NCBI GenBank assembly: GCA_003693905.1
Contig: RFLL01000058.1
Location: 1 to 11,394, forward strand
Direction of reading: 5' to 3'
DNA length: 11,394 nt
Source of the DNA: Alphaproteobacteria bacterium
Lineage (GTDB): Bacteria; Pseudomonadota; Alphaproteobacteria; Kiloniellales; J153
Shown here: positions 1 through 5,702 of the stretch, one piece after another
Layout of the letters: each line of letters opens with the position of its first letter
Position numbering within the stretch: position 1 is the stretch's first letter
The notes under the pieces: model-generated
Seen by the model: the letters and a program-made list of their open reading frames with translations, nothing else
What the model was told of the DNA's origin: nothing
The model's database searches: none
Translations under genes and position numbers: made by a program

Positions 1-105
1 AAGGTCTCGCGCTCCACCGTCGGGATCGGGATATGTTCCAGCCAGGAGCCGGTGCAGCGTATCGTCCGCGGCCCCGGGCCCCGGCGTGGTCATGCGCGTG
101 CTCAT
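1..105 (-). CDS. N-terminal fragment, possibly sn-glycerol-1-phosphate dehydrogenase-like (AraM-type)
   Basis: Only the first 35 codons are inside the window; the gene runs off the left edge. It starts MSTRMTTPGPGAADD and continues TLHRLLAGTYPDPDGG. The ATG at 105-103 overlaps the TGA of the FGGY kinase (ATGA), so translation is probably coupled to it. GAGGA lies just upstream, inside the end of the kinase gene. The short LLAGTYPDP stretch resembles, from memory, the start of bacterial NAD-dependent glycerol-1-phosphate dehydrogenases of the AraM group, which often sit beside FGGY kinases. No catalytic or metal-binding residue is visible, so this name is a guess from a few residues and context. 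It is almost certainly a real gene, given the overlap and ribosome site; its function is open. Confidence 0.4.
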   Translation of the reverse strand, partial: MSTRMTTPGPGAADDTLHRLLAGTYPDPDGGARDL

Positions 106-1562
106 GCGTCCTCCACAAACATCCCCCGCAGAGCGTCGAACAGCCGGCGATAGCGGGCATACGCGGCCTCGCAGGCGGCGCGGGCGTGGGCCTGCGGCAT
201 CACCGTGCGCATATCGGCGTCGGTGTCGAGCCGGGCCGCCGCGGTGACCACATCGGGTGCACGCCCGGCAGCCACCGCGGCCAGCAGGGCAGCGCCCAGC
301 GGCGAGGTATCGCTGCGTGCCGGCACCTCAACCGGCAGGCCGAGGATATCGGCCCGGATCTGCGCCCACAGGGAACTGGCGGCCCCGCCGCCAAGCAGAC
401 GCACGGTCTCGACGGCAACCCCCATGGTCCGCAGCCGCTCGACGACATCGCGCATGGCAAACGCGCAGCCTTCGAGCACCGCCCGCGCCATGTGTCCGAC
501 CCCGTGCGCAGCGCTGAGGCCGTAGTAGCATCCGCGCGCCGCGGCCACCCATTCCGGGGCCATCGCGCCCGACAGCGCGGGCAGAAACGTCACGCCTCCG
601 GCCCCGGCCGGCACGCGCGCGGCGCACGCATCCATGGCCGCCGGATCGGGCAGAGCGTGCGCGCCCAGGAACCAGGTGACGGCCCCGCCCGACAGCCAGC
701 CCGGATTTTCGATGAAATGAAGCCCGCTGACATAGGCGTGGGTTTCGACCAGCCCGGCGTCGTCGATCAGGGGGCGCGGATGAAGTGCGCCGACCACCTC
801 GGCGGTTCCGAGGCAGCAGACGAGCGTGCCCGGTGCGATCACTCCGGCCCCGAGCGCGTTGGAGAAGTCGTCGCCGGTGCCGACGGCTACCGGGATCCCC
901 TTGCGCAGGCCGGTGAGCCGCGCGCCCTCGGCGGTGAGCGGCCCGGCGGCAGCCGCCGCCTCGGCCAGCGGCGGCAGTTCGTCGCGCGCGATGGCGAAGA
1001 AATCGAGCAGCACCGGGTCGTAGTCGCGCGCCTCCAGCCCGTACAGCATAGTCGTCGAGGCCACCGCATGATCAAGGCGGTTGACTCCGCTCAGGCGCCG
1101 CACGAGATACGACACCGGCTGATGATAGCGCACCGCCCCCGGCGGGCCGTGGCGCTTCCACCAGCGGATCTTGGCCGCCATGTGACCGGCATCGAGGACG
1201 ACCCCGGCACGCCGGCGCACTTCCTCGGCCGGCACGTCGGCGATCTCGGCTACGGCCCGGCGATCCATCCAGATCAGAGCCGGCCCCACCGCGCGGCCGC
1301 TGCGATCGACGCCGATGCAGCCGTCGAGCTGGCCGGCCAGGCCGAGAGCGCACACCGCCTCCGGCGCCACGCCGGCACGCGCAAGCGCAGCGGCAATGGC
1401 GGGGCCAAGGGCGGCTTCCCACAGGTGCGGATCCTGTTCGGCCCACCCCGGGGCGGGAACGTGCAGAGCATAGGGCTGCGCAGCCTCGCCGCGTACGCGC
1501 AGCGTATCGTCGCAGACGACGACCTTCAGGCTCTGCGTTCCGACGTCGATCCCGACGATCAC
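102..1562 (-). CDS. FGGY-family carbohydrate kinase (xylulokinase-like)
   Basis: A 486-residue kinase of usual FGGY length (xylulokinases are about 480-500). It should transfer phosphate from ATP to a sugar or sugar alcohol in the cytoplasm. The N-terminus carries the phosphate motif GIDVGTQSLK (residues 4-13). GQLDGCIGVD and IWMDRR correspond to the substrate-facing segments of xylulokinase. GTGDDFSNALGAG puts D231 at the place of the catalytic base (D233 in E. coli XylB). LLGGGAASSLWAQIRADILG is the C-terminal adenine/fold motif. The GTG at 1562 is chosen because it overlaps the upstream gene's TGA (GTGA) and puts the first beta strand at residue 2. It is the second gene of a coupled operon. 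Substrate specificity cannot be read: xylulose, ribulose, tetritols or another polyol are all possible. Confidence 0.9.
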   Translation of the reverse strand: MIVGIDVGTQSLKVVVCDDTLRVRGEAAQPYALHVPAPGWAEQDPHLWEAALGPAIAAALARAGVAPEAVCALGLAGQLDGCIGVDRSGRAVGPALIWMDRRAVAEIADVPAEEVRRRAGVVLDAGHMAAKIRWWKRHGPPGAVRYHQPVSYLVRRLSGVNRLDHAVASTTMLYGLEARDYDPVLLDFFAIARDELPPLAEAAAAAGPLTAEGARLTGLRKGIPVAVGTGDDFSNALGAGVIAPGTLVCCLGTAEVVGALHPRPLIDDAGLVETHAYVSGLHFIENPGWLSGGAVTWFLGAHALPDPAAMDACAARVPAGAGGVTFLPALSGAMAPEWVAAARGCYYGLSAAHGVGHMARAVLEGCAFAMRDVVERLRTMGVAVETVRLLGGGAASSLWAQIRADILGLPVEVPARSDTSPLGAALLAAVAAGRAPDVVTAAARLDTDADMRTVMPQAHARAACEAAYARYRRLFDALRGMFVEDA

Positions 1563-2251
1563 GGTGCCGCCGCCCGGGTATCCCGGCAGGCGTCGAGAAC
1601 CGCCCGCACGCGTGCCGCAAGGTCCGCGACCCCGGGCGCAAAGGTGCCGTCGAAGATGGCCGAGCCGATGGTGAAAGCATCGGCACCGGCGCCTGCCAGC
1701 GCCCGCACGCGCGCCGGTGAATCGATGCTGCCGGCGACGATCAGCCGCCCGCGCCCCCCCAGCGCCGCCCGCGCGGCACGTACCAGCGCCAGCGGTTCGG
1801 CCGCGGTGGCGCGGTAGGCAAGGAGATCGACCCCCGCCGCGCCCTTGTCCACGAACGCCCGGCAATGATCGGCAATCTGCTCCGGCGTGCCGTCGAGACG
1901 GGTGGGATGACCGACGGGCCGGCCGGGAAATGGGTAGCAGGCAATGGCGGTGCCGGCGAGGATGGCCTGAATGGCGTCGATGTCGGTACCGCCGAGCAGG
2001 ACATCGACACCGATATCGACCGCGGCGCGCGCCGAATCGAGCGCCGCCTGCGGCGTTTCGCTGACGACTTCCATATAGCTTGTCGCCCCGGCTTCCTTGA
2101 TGCGGCGGTTCAGCGTCCTGAGCACCGGCAGCGCGACTCCGACATCCTTGAAGCCGATATGCGCAAGCCCGAGCGGAACCACCCGGTCGAGCACCGCCAG
2201 ACAGTCTTCCACCGTCCGGTCGTGACGGGTCAGCATGAAAATGAAATCCAT
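1559..2251 (-). CDS. TIM-barrel protein, HisA / hexulose-phosphate synthase-like, function unknown
   Basis: A 230-residue protein of about the size of a single (beta/alpha)8 barrel. The start MDFIFMLTRHDRTVEDC is a typical first strand for this group. GFKDVG, SYMEVVSET and DVLLGGTD mark successive strands; YPFPGRPVGHPT is a conserved-looking loop. IVAGSID near residue 180 and DAFTIGSAIF near 200 form the phosphate-binding end of ribulose-phosphate-binding barrels. It probably acts on a phosphorylated sugar as an aldolase, epimerase or isomerase, but I do not recognise a characterised member. The ATG at 2251 has GAGGAG just upstream; the open frame continues to about 2419 but that part is low-complexity and unlike the family. 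It is the first gene of the operon, and its stop overlaps the kinase GTG. Confidence 0.75.
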   Translation of the reverse strand: MDFIFMLTRHDRTVEDCLAVLDRVVPLGLAHIGFKDVGVALPVLRTLNRRIKEAGATSYMEVVSETPQAALDSARAAVDIGVDVLLGGTDIDAIQAILAGTAIACYPFPGRPVGHPTRLDGTPEQIADHCRAFVDKGAAGVDLLAYRATAAEPLALVRAARAALGGRGRLIVAGSIDSPARVRALAGAGADAFTIGSAIFDGTFAPGVADLAARVRAVLDACRDTRAAAP

Positions 2252-2386
2252 TGCTCCTCGTGCCTCCCCTTCGTCGGTGCGATCGCTGTCCGCCGGCCTT
2301 CGCTTGCCGACCCGCCGGTGCGGCCGTGCAACCCGTCCCCGCGTCCCGTCGCCGCGGGGATTGGCTCTCTCGCAAATATTGGTGAT

Positions 2387-2405
2387 TGCCACACTAAACG
2401 TGGCA
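2387..2405. promoter_or_regulatory. Dyad TGCCAC-N7-GTGGCA, candidate operator
   Basis: A perfect 6-base inverted repeat with a 7-base spacer, upstream of the TIM-barrel/kinase operon. It lacks a T-run on either side, so it is not a good terminator for the histidine kinase gene that ends at 2440. It overlaps the candidate -10 box, which would suit a repressor such as a LacI, GntR or DeoR type. No regulator gene is present in the window. Confidence 0.4.
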
Positions 2406-2419
2406 GTTGCCTCATTCAA
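2391..2419 (-). promoter_or_regulatory. Candidate sigma-70 promoter for the sugar-phosphate operon
   Basis: On the minus strand TTGAAT (2419-2414) and TAGTGT (2396-2391) are separated by 17 bases. The spacing is ideal but the -10 box is weak (3 of 6). Transcription would begin near 2385, leaving a leader of about 134 bases. The call rests mainly on spacing and on overlap with the dyad at 2387-2405. Confidence 0.25.
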
Positions 2420-2439
2420 CCTTTTGTCGGCCGCAGGTC

Positions 2440-3795
2440 CTATTGCAGCCGCAACACGACCTCGAAGCCGTCGTCGCGGCCCGTGGCCGGCGATTTCAGT
2501 TCCAGGGCGCCGCCCGACTGGCGCATGATGGCATCGGCAATGGCCAGACCGAGCCCCGAACCGGGCCCGCGCGCCCGGCCCCGTTTGAAGCGCTGGGTGA
2601 GGCTTGCCAACACCTCGCGCGGTACCGGCGGGCCGCCACTGATGACGTGAATGCTGCGGTCCGGCATTACGGTGACCTCGATCGGCGCATCGGTGACCCC
2701 GTGCATGAGCGCGTTGTCGAGAACATTGCGCAGGGCGATGCCGAAGGCATCGATGTCGATACGCGCCGGCAATGCAGACAAGCCCCGCGTATCGAAGCGC
2801 AGCCGCGAGCCGACATCGCCGCGACGGGAAAATTCGTCGACCAGGAGACGCACCACCGGCAGCAGATCGACCGGTTCACGACTGAGCCCGATACCGGCCT
2901 CGGCGCGGGCCAGTTGCAGCAACTTTTCGACCAGGTTGGCGAGCCGGCGCAGGGTTTCGGCAATCTGCATTGCCCGTTCCTTGTCCGGTCCCTGCCCAAG
3001 TTCGGCAATCAGCCGCTGCACCTGGGCCAGCGCCGTCGCCACCGGGGTGCGCAGTTCGTGAGCACTGTTGGCGGCAAAGGCACGCTCGCCTTCCAGCGCC
3101 TGGTTGAGGCGTTCCAGCAGGCGATTGACGTCCCGGATGATGGGGACCAGTTCCACCGGCAGATCAGTGTCGGGAATCGGCGACAGATTGGTGCCGCCGC
3201 GACGGCGGATTTCTTCGCGGACCCGCTCGATCGGCTGCGTCGCGCGGCGCACCGTCCAGACGATGAGAATGGCCGTCAGCGGGATCAGGGCGACAAGCGG
3301 CGCCACCTGCGAGAGCAGGGTTTCCTGGATAGCCTCGGTGCGCTTCGACAGCCGCTCGGCAACCTGGATGAACAGCGTCCTGTCGCGCGTCGTCTCGGTG
3401 TAGTAGCGCCAGTCTCCGAAATCCTGAAATCCAGGACGAAGGGGAATCGGAAATGGCGCCGTTGGCGCATCGTGGGAGCGCAGAAGAAGATGGCCGCGAA
3501 CATCGCGCACCTGATAGATCAGATACTCCTTGTGCGCGGGAACCGGCAGGGTGTCGGTGATTTCCCGCCCCCATTCCTCGTCCTTGTCGTCATCTTCATT
3601 GTCGGCAAGGTCGCGAATGTGGTCAACGGCCAGAGGAAGAAGACGCTGAGCGGTTTCCTGCAAGGCGCTGTCGAAGACTTCGCCGATCTCTTGCAGCATG
3701 ACGAACGACGAAGCCGCGGTCGCGGCCAGCCACAGAGCGCTCAGTGCAAAGGTCAGGGTTCCGATCAGCCGGTTGGCGATGCTCCAGCGCGCCAA
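2440..3795 (-). CDS. Two-component sensor histidine kinase, QseC/TctE-like
   Basis: A 451-residue inner-membrane kinase paired with the response regulator upstream. Membrane segments lie at about residues 10-34 and 162-182, with a periplasmic sensor domain of 2CSK_N type between them. That domain holds an acidic run, DNEDDDKDEE (65-74). The cytoplasmic part has a short HAMP-like linker, the H box ANSAHELRTP with phospho-acceptor H246, the N box NVLDNALMHG with N361, and the G2 box GSGLGLAIADAIMRQSGG. The G1 box reads VISGGPPVP: the usual Asp is Ser386. No ATG or GTG fits before the first membrane segment, so TTG at 3795 is chosen. It lies 2 bases after the regulator's stop and 6 bases after a run of six G. 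It probably phosphorylates that regulator to control the divergent PepSY/b561 genes. Confidence 0.9.
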   Translation of the reverse strand: MARWSIANRLIGTLTFALSALWLAATAASSFVMLQEIGEVFDSALQETAQRLLPLAVDHIRDLADNEDDDKDEEWGREITDTLPVPAHKEYLIYQVRDVRGHLLLRSHDAPTAPFPIPLRPGFQDFGDWRYYTETTRDRTLFIQVAERLSKRTEAIQETLLSQVAPLVALIPLTAILIVWTVRRATQPIERVREEIRRRGGTNLSPIPDTDLPVELVPIIRDVNRLLERLNQALEGERAFAANSAHELRTPVATALAQVQRLIAELGQGPDKERAMQIAETLRRLANLVEKLLQLARAEAGIGLSREPVDLLPVVRLLVDEFSRRGDVGSRLRFDTRGLSALPARIDIDAFGIALRNVLDNALMHGVTDAPIEVTVMPDRSIHVISGGPPVPREVLASLTQRFKRGRARGPGSGLGLAIADAIMRQSGGALELKSPATGRDDGFEVVLRLQ

Positions 3796-3797
3796 AT

Positions 3798-4454
3798 CTA
3801 GCCCCCCAGGCGATACCCGAGACCGCGGATGGTGCGGATGAAATCGCGCCCCAGCTTCTTGCGCAGACGACTGATATAGACTTCGACGGCGTTGCTTTCT
3901 ATTTCCGCACCGAAAGCATAAAGCGTCTCTTCGAGCTGTTCCTTGGAGATCGTTGCCTTGGGGTGGCGGGCAAGCTGATCGACGATCGCCCATTCGCGCC
4001 CGGTCAGCTCCACATCGCGCCCATCGCGACGAACGTGACGATCGGCCAGATCGATTTCCACCTCTCCGACGCGCACGACCGGATTGGGATTGCCGCCGTA
4101 GCGCCGCGCGACGGCCAGGATCCGGGCCACGAGTTCGTCAAGGTCGAACGGCTTGACCAGATAATCGTCGGCCCCGGCGTTCAGACCTTCGATCCGGTCG
4201 CGGATCTGATCACGTGCGGTCAGGATGATGACCGGGCGCTTGTCCCCCCGGCGGCGCAGCGTGCGCAGCAGATCGAGCCCACGCCCGTCGGGCAGATGCA
4301 GATCGAGCAGGATCACCCCGTAATCGACCGTGCGCAGAGCCGCATCGGCCTCGTCGAGCCGCTGCACCCAGTCCACCGCGTGCCCACCACGGGCGACGTG
4401 CTCCTGAACGGCTTGGCCCAAGTAGGGTTCATCCTCGATCAGCAGAACACGCAT
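3798..4454 (-). CDS. OmpR/PhoB-family response regulator, QseB-like
   Basis: A 218-residue DNA-binding response regulator. The receiver domain begins MRVLLIEDE with D8 and E9 in the acidic pocket, phospho-acceptor D51 (ILLDLHLPDG), T79 (ILTAR) and K101 (DDYLVKPFD). A winged helix fills about residues 125-215: LTGREWAIVDQLARHP, the recognition-helix region NAVEVYISRLRKKLG, and the C-terminal wing IRTIRGLGYRLGG. I chose ATG at 4454 because GAGG sits 5 bases upstream and the receiver domain then starts at residue 1. An in-frame ATG at 4472 (MDDRGRMRV) lacks such a site. The kinase gene follows after 2 bases. The TCAGGG direct repeat in the divergent gap is a likely binding site for it, which would allow control of PepSY/b561 and autoregulation. 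Confidence 0.93.
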   Translation of the reverse strand: MRVLLIEDEPYLGQAVQEHVARGGHAVDWVQRLDEADAALRTVDYGVILLDLHLPDGRGLDLLRTLRRRGDKRPVIILTARDQIRDRIEGLNAGADDYLVKPFDLDELVARILAVARRYGGNPNPVVRVGEVEIDLADRHVRRDGRDVELTGREWAIVDQLARHPKATISKEQLEETLYAFGAEIESNAVEVYISRLRKKLGRDFIRTIRGLGYRLGG

Positions 4455-4484
4455 GCGGCCTCGGTCATCCATGACCGGACACTG

Positions 4485-4494
4485 TGTCGCGACA
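4485..4494. promoter_or_regulatory. Perfect palindrome TGTCGCGACA in the divergent gap
   Basis: A 10-base perfect palindrome just upstream of the response regulator, overlapped on its left by ACACTGTGT (4479-4487). It could be an operator for the regulator/kinase operon. A 10-base palindrome can also occur by chance in GC-rich DNA. Confidence 0.25.
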
Positions 4495-4530
4495 ATCTGA
4501 CACCAGGCTGACTCGAAATCCGGTTTTGAT

Positions 4531-4547
4531 TCAGGGCCGTGTCAGGG
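4531..4547 (+). promoter_or_regulatory. Direct repeat TCAGGG-N5-TCAGGG, likely response-regulator site
   Basis: Two identical hexamers at 4531-4536 and 4542-4547, starting exactly 11 bases apart, i.e. on one face of the helix. OmpR/PhoB-family regulators bind head-to-tail dimers at such 10-11 base direct repeats. The site lies between the divergent regulator and PepSY genes, about 70 bases before the PepSY start. Assignment to the adjacent regulator is inference from form and position. Confidence 0.6.
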
Positions 4548-4615
4548 TCTTCGGGCATGGTCCGGCACGACGGTACTCGTTTATGGAAAGTTGCTCTTGA
4601 AAAAAGGAGAAATCG

Positions 4616-4885
4616 ATGAAGCACACCCTGCTTGCGGCACTGGCCTTGATCGTTCTGGGAACGGGAAGCGCGCTGGCCAGCGAGAAATGCACCACCCCCA
4701 GGAACGAATGGCAATCCCGTGAGACGCTGGAAAAGAAGCTGACGGCTGAGGGCTGGAAGGTCAAGCGTATCAAGGTCGATGACGGCTGCTACGAGGTCTA
4801 CGGCTTCGCCCCCGACGGTCGCCGCATCGAGGCCTATTTCAATCCCAAATCCCTTGCGACCGTGCGCCAGAAAATGGAGGACTGA
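4616..4885 (+). CDS. Secreted PepSY-domain protein
   Basis: An 89-residue periplasmic protein. Residues 1-21 are a clear signal peptide (MKHTLLAALALIVLGTGSALA) ending ALA before SEK. The mature part is one short PepSY-type domain: a helix (SRETLEKKLTAEGW), then strands around VKRIKVDDG, CYEVYGFAPDG and RRIEAYFNP. C25 and C58 are the only cysteines and could form a disulfide in the periplasm. AAGGAGA (4604-4610) sits 5 bases before the ATG. The b561 gene follows after 5 bases, and the QseBC-like pair diverges upstream. PepSY proteins next to b561 cytochromes and such regulators are a recurring arrangement; the molecular role of the small PepSY protein is not established. The direct repeat at 4531-4547 is its likely control site. 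Confidence 0.88.
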   Translation: MKHTLLAALALIVLGTGSALASEKCTTPRNEWQSRETLEKKLTAEGWKVKRIKVDDGCYEVYGFAPDGRRIEAYFNPKSLATVRQKMED

Positions 4886-4890
4886 AACCG

Positions 4891-5430
4891 GTGAGTGCGG
4901 AGATCAAGGTCTGGGATCCCATCGTCCGGATATTCCACTGGTCCCTGGTCGGCAGTTTCGCCATCGCCTGGGTCACCGCCGACGAATGGGACGATCTGCA
5001 CGAGTGGGCGGGATACGCGGCGGCGGCGCTCGTCCTGTTCCGCCTCGTCTGGGGCCTGATCGGCCCCCGCCACGCCCGCTTCAGCGAGTTCGTCAAGCCG
5101 CCGCGCACGGTCATCGCCTACCTGAAGAATGTCGTGGCCGGACGGGAGCGGCGTTATCTCGGCCACAATCCGGCCGGCGGCGCCATGATCGTGGCGCTGC
5201 TGTGCCTCCTGCTCGGCACCAGCTTCACCGGCTGGCTAGCCACGACCGATGCCTTCTGGGGCAACGAATGGATCGAGGAGCTGCACGAAACGCTGGCCAA
5301 CGGCCTGCTGCTGCTCGTCGGCCTTCATGTTGCCGGTGTTCTTCTGGCCAGCATCCGCCATCATGAGAATCTGGTGCGGGCGATGATCACCGGCCGCAAA
5401 CGGGCGACCGCCTCTTCCGACACGACCTGA
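4891..5430 (+). CDS. Cytochrome b561 / Ni-hydrogenase-type b cytochrome
   Basis: A 179-residue inner-membrane dihaem b-type cytochrome that moves electrons across or within the membrane, perhaps from quinol to a periplasmic partner. It opens with KVWDPIVRIFHWSL, the usual family start. Four membrane helices are visible at about 14-30, 40-58, 98-117 and 132-155. Candidate haem ligands are H16, H37, H132 and H146, the expected pairs on helices 1/2 and 3/4. The start is GTG at 4891, with GGAGG at 4876-4880 inside the end of the PepSY gene, so the two genes are probably co-transcribed and coupled. No c-type haem motif (CxxCH) is present in the protein or its neighbour. The electron donor and acceptor are unknown. 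Confidence 0.92.
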   Translation: MSAEIKVWDPIVRIFHWSLVGSFAIAWVTADEWDDLHEWAGYAAAALVLFRLVWGLIGPRHARFSEFVKPPRTVIAYLKNVVAGRERRYLGHNPAGGAMIVALLCLLLGTSFTGWLATTDAFWGNEWIEELHETLANGLLLLVGLHVAGVLLASIRHHENLVRAMITGRKRATASSDTT

Positions 5431-5431
5431 C

Positions 5432-5459
5432 GGGGCCTCTCGACGGCCTCCCCTCTTTT
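5432..5459 (+). terminator. Weak candidate terminator after cytochrome b561
   Basis: GGGGCC pairs imperfectly with GG-CCT-CCCC around a 7-base loop, and TCTTTT follows. It is placed directly after the b561 stop. The stem is broken by a 3-base bulge, so the call is tentative. Confidence 0.3.
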
Positions 5460-5702
5460 CCCCGCGTCTTGCCGGCCGGCCCGCGCACCGAGGACACGCC
5501 CCCGTCCCGGTGCCGGGCCGAGCCCGGGCCGGGAATCGAATTCCGGAATCTCCCCGCCTTGCTCCGACGGCCGCGATGCGCCGAAGCGATCGCATGACGC
5601 CGGTCAAATAAATATGCATTGAAACAATTTGGAGTATAACCTACCCTTCCATGCAATAAAATTTCTAAAAAAATTCAAAATATTTGGGAGGGAGGGGAAA
5701 AC
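5460..5702. other. Gap before the PEP-CTERM gene: GC-rich left part, AT-rich right part
   Basis: Nothing coding is supported here. The left part is very GC-rich with a tight hairpin (CCGGGC-CGA-GCCCGG, 5513-5527). From about 5605 it turns strongly AT-rich, which fits a promoter region for the gene at 5703, but I could not find a convincing -35/-10 pair or a sigma-54 motif. The ribosome site GGGAGGGAGGGG (5685-5696) is unusually long and holds three G tracts just before the ATG. Confidence 0.5.

Noticed and set aside
33..1817. Long plus-strand open frame opposite the FGGY kinase
   Set aside because: Its translation is rich in Arg, Gly, His and Pro with no family resemblance, while the minus strand encodes a full kinase with motifs. 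It is a GC-rich antisense frame.
2387..2405. The TGCCAC/GTGGCA dyad as terminator of the histidine kinase gene
   Set aside because: The stem is only 6 bases with a 7-base loop and lacks a downstream T-run on the minus strand; an operator is the better reading.
2407..3801. Long plus-strand open frame opposite the histidine kinase
   Set aside because: The minus strand shows all kinase boxes; the plus frame has no recognisable domain or ribosome site.
5513..5527. Hairpin CCGGGC-CGA-GCCCGG as a terminator or RNA element
   Set aside because: There is no T-run after it, and such short GC stems are expected by chance in DNA of this composition.
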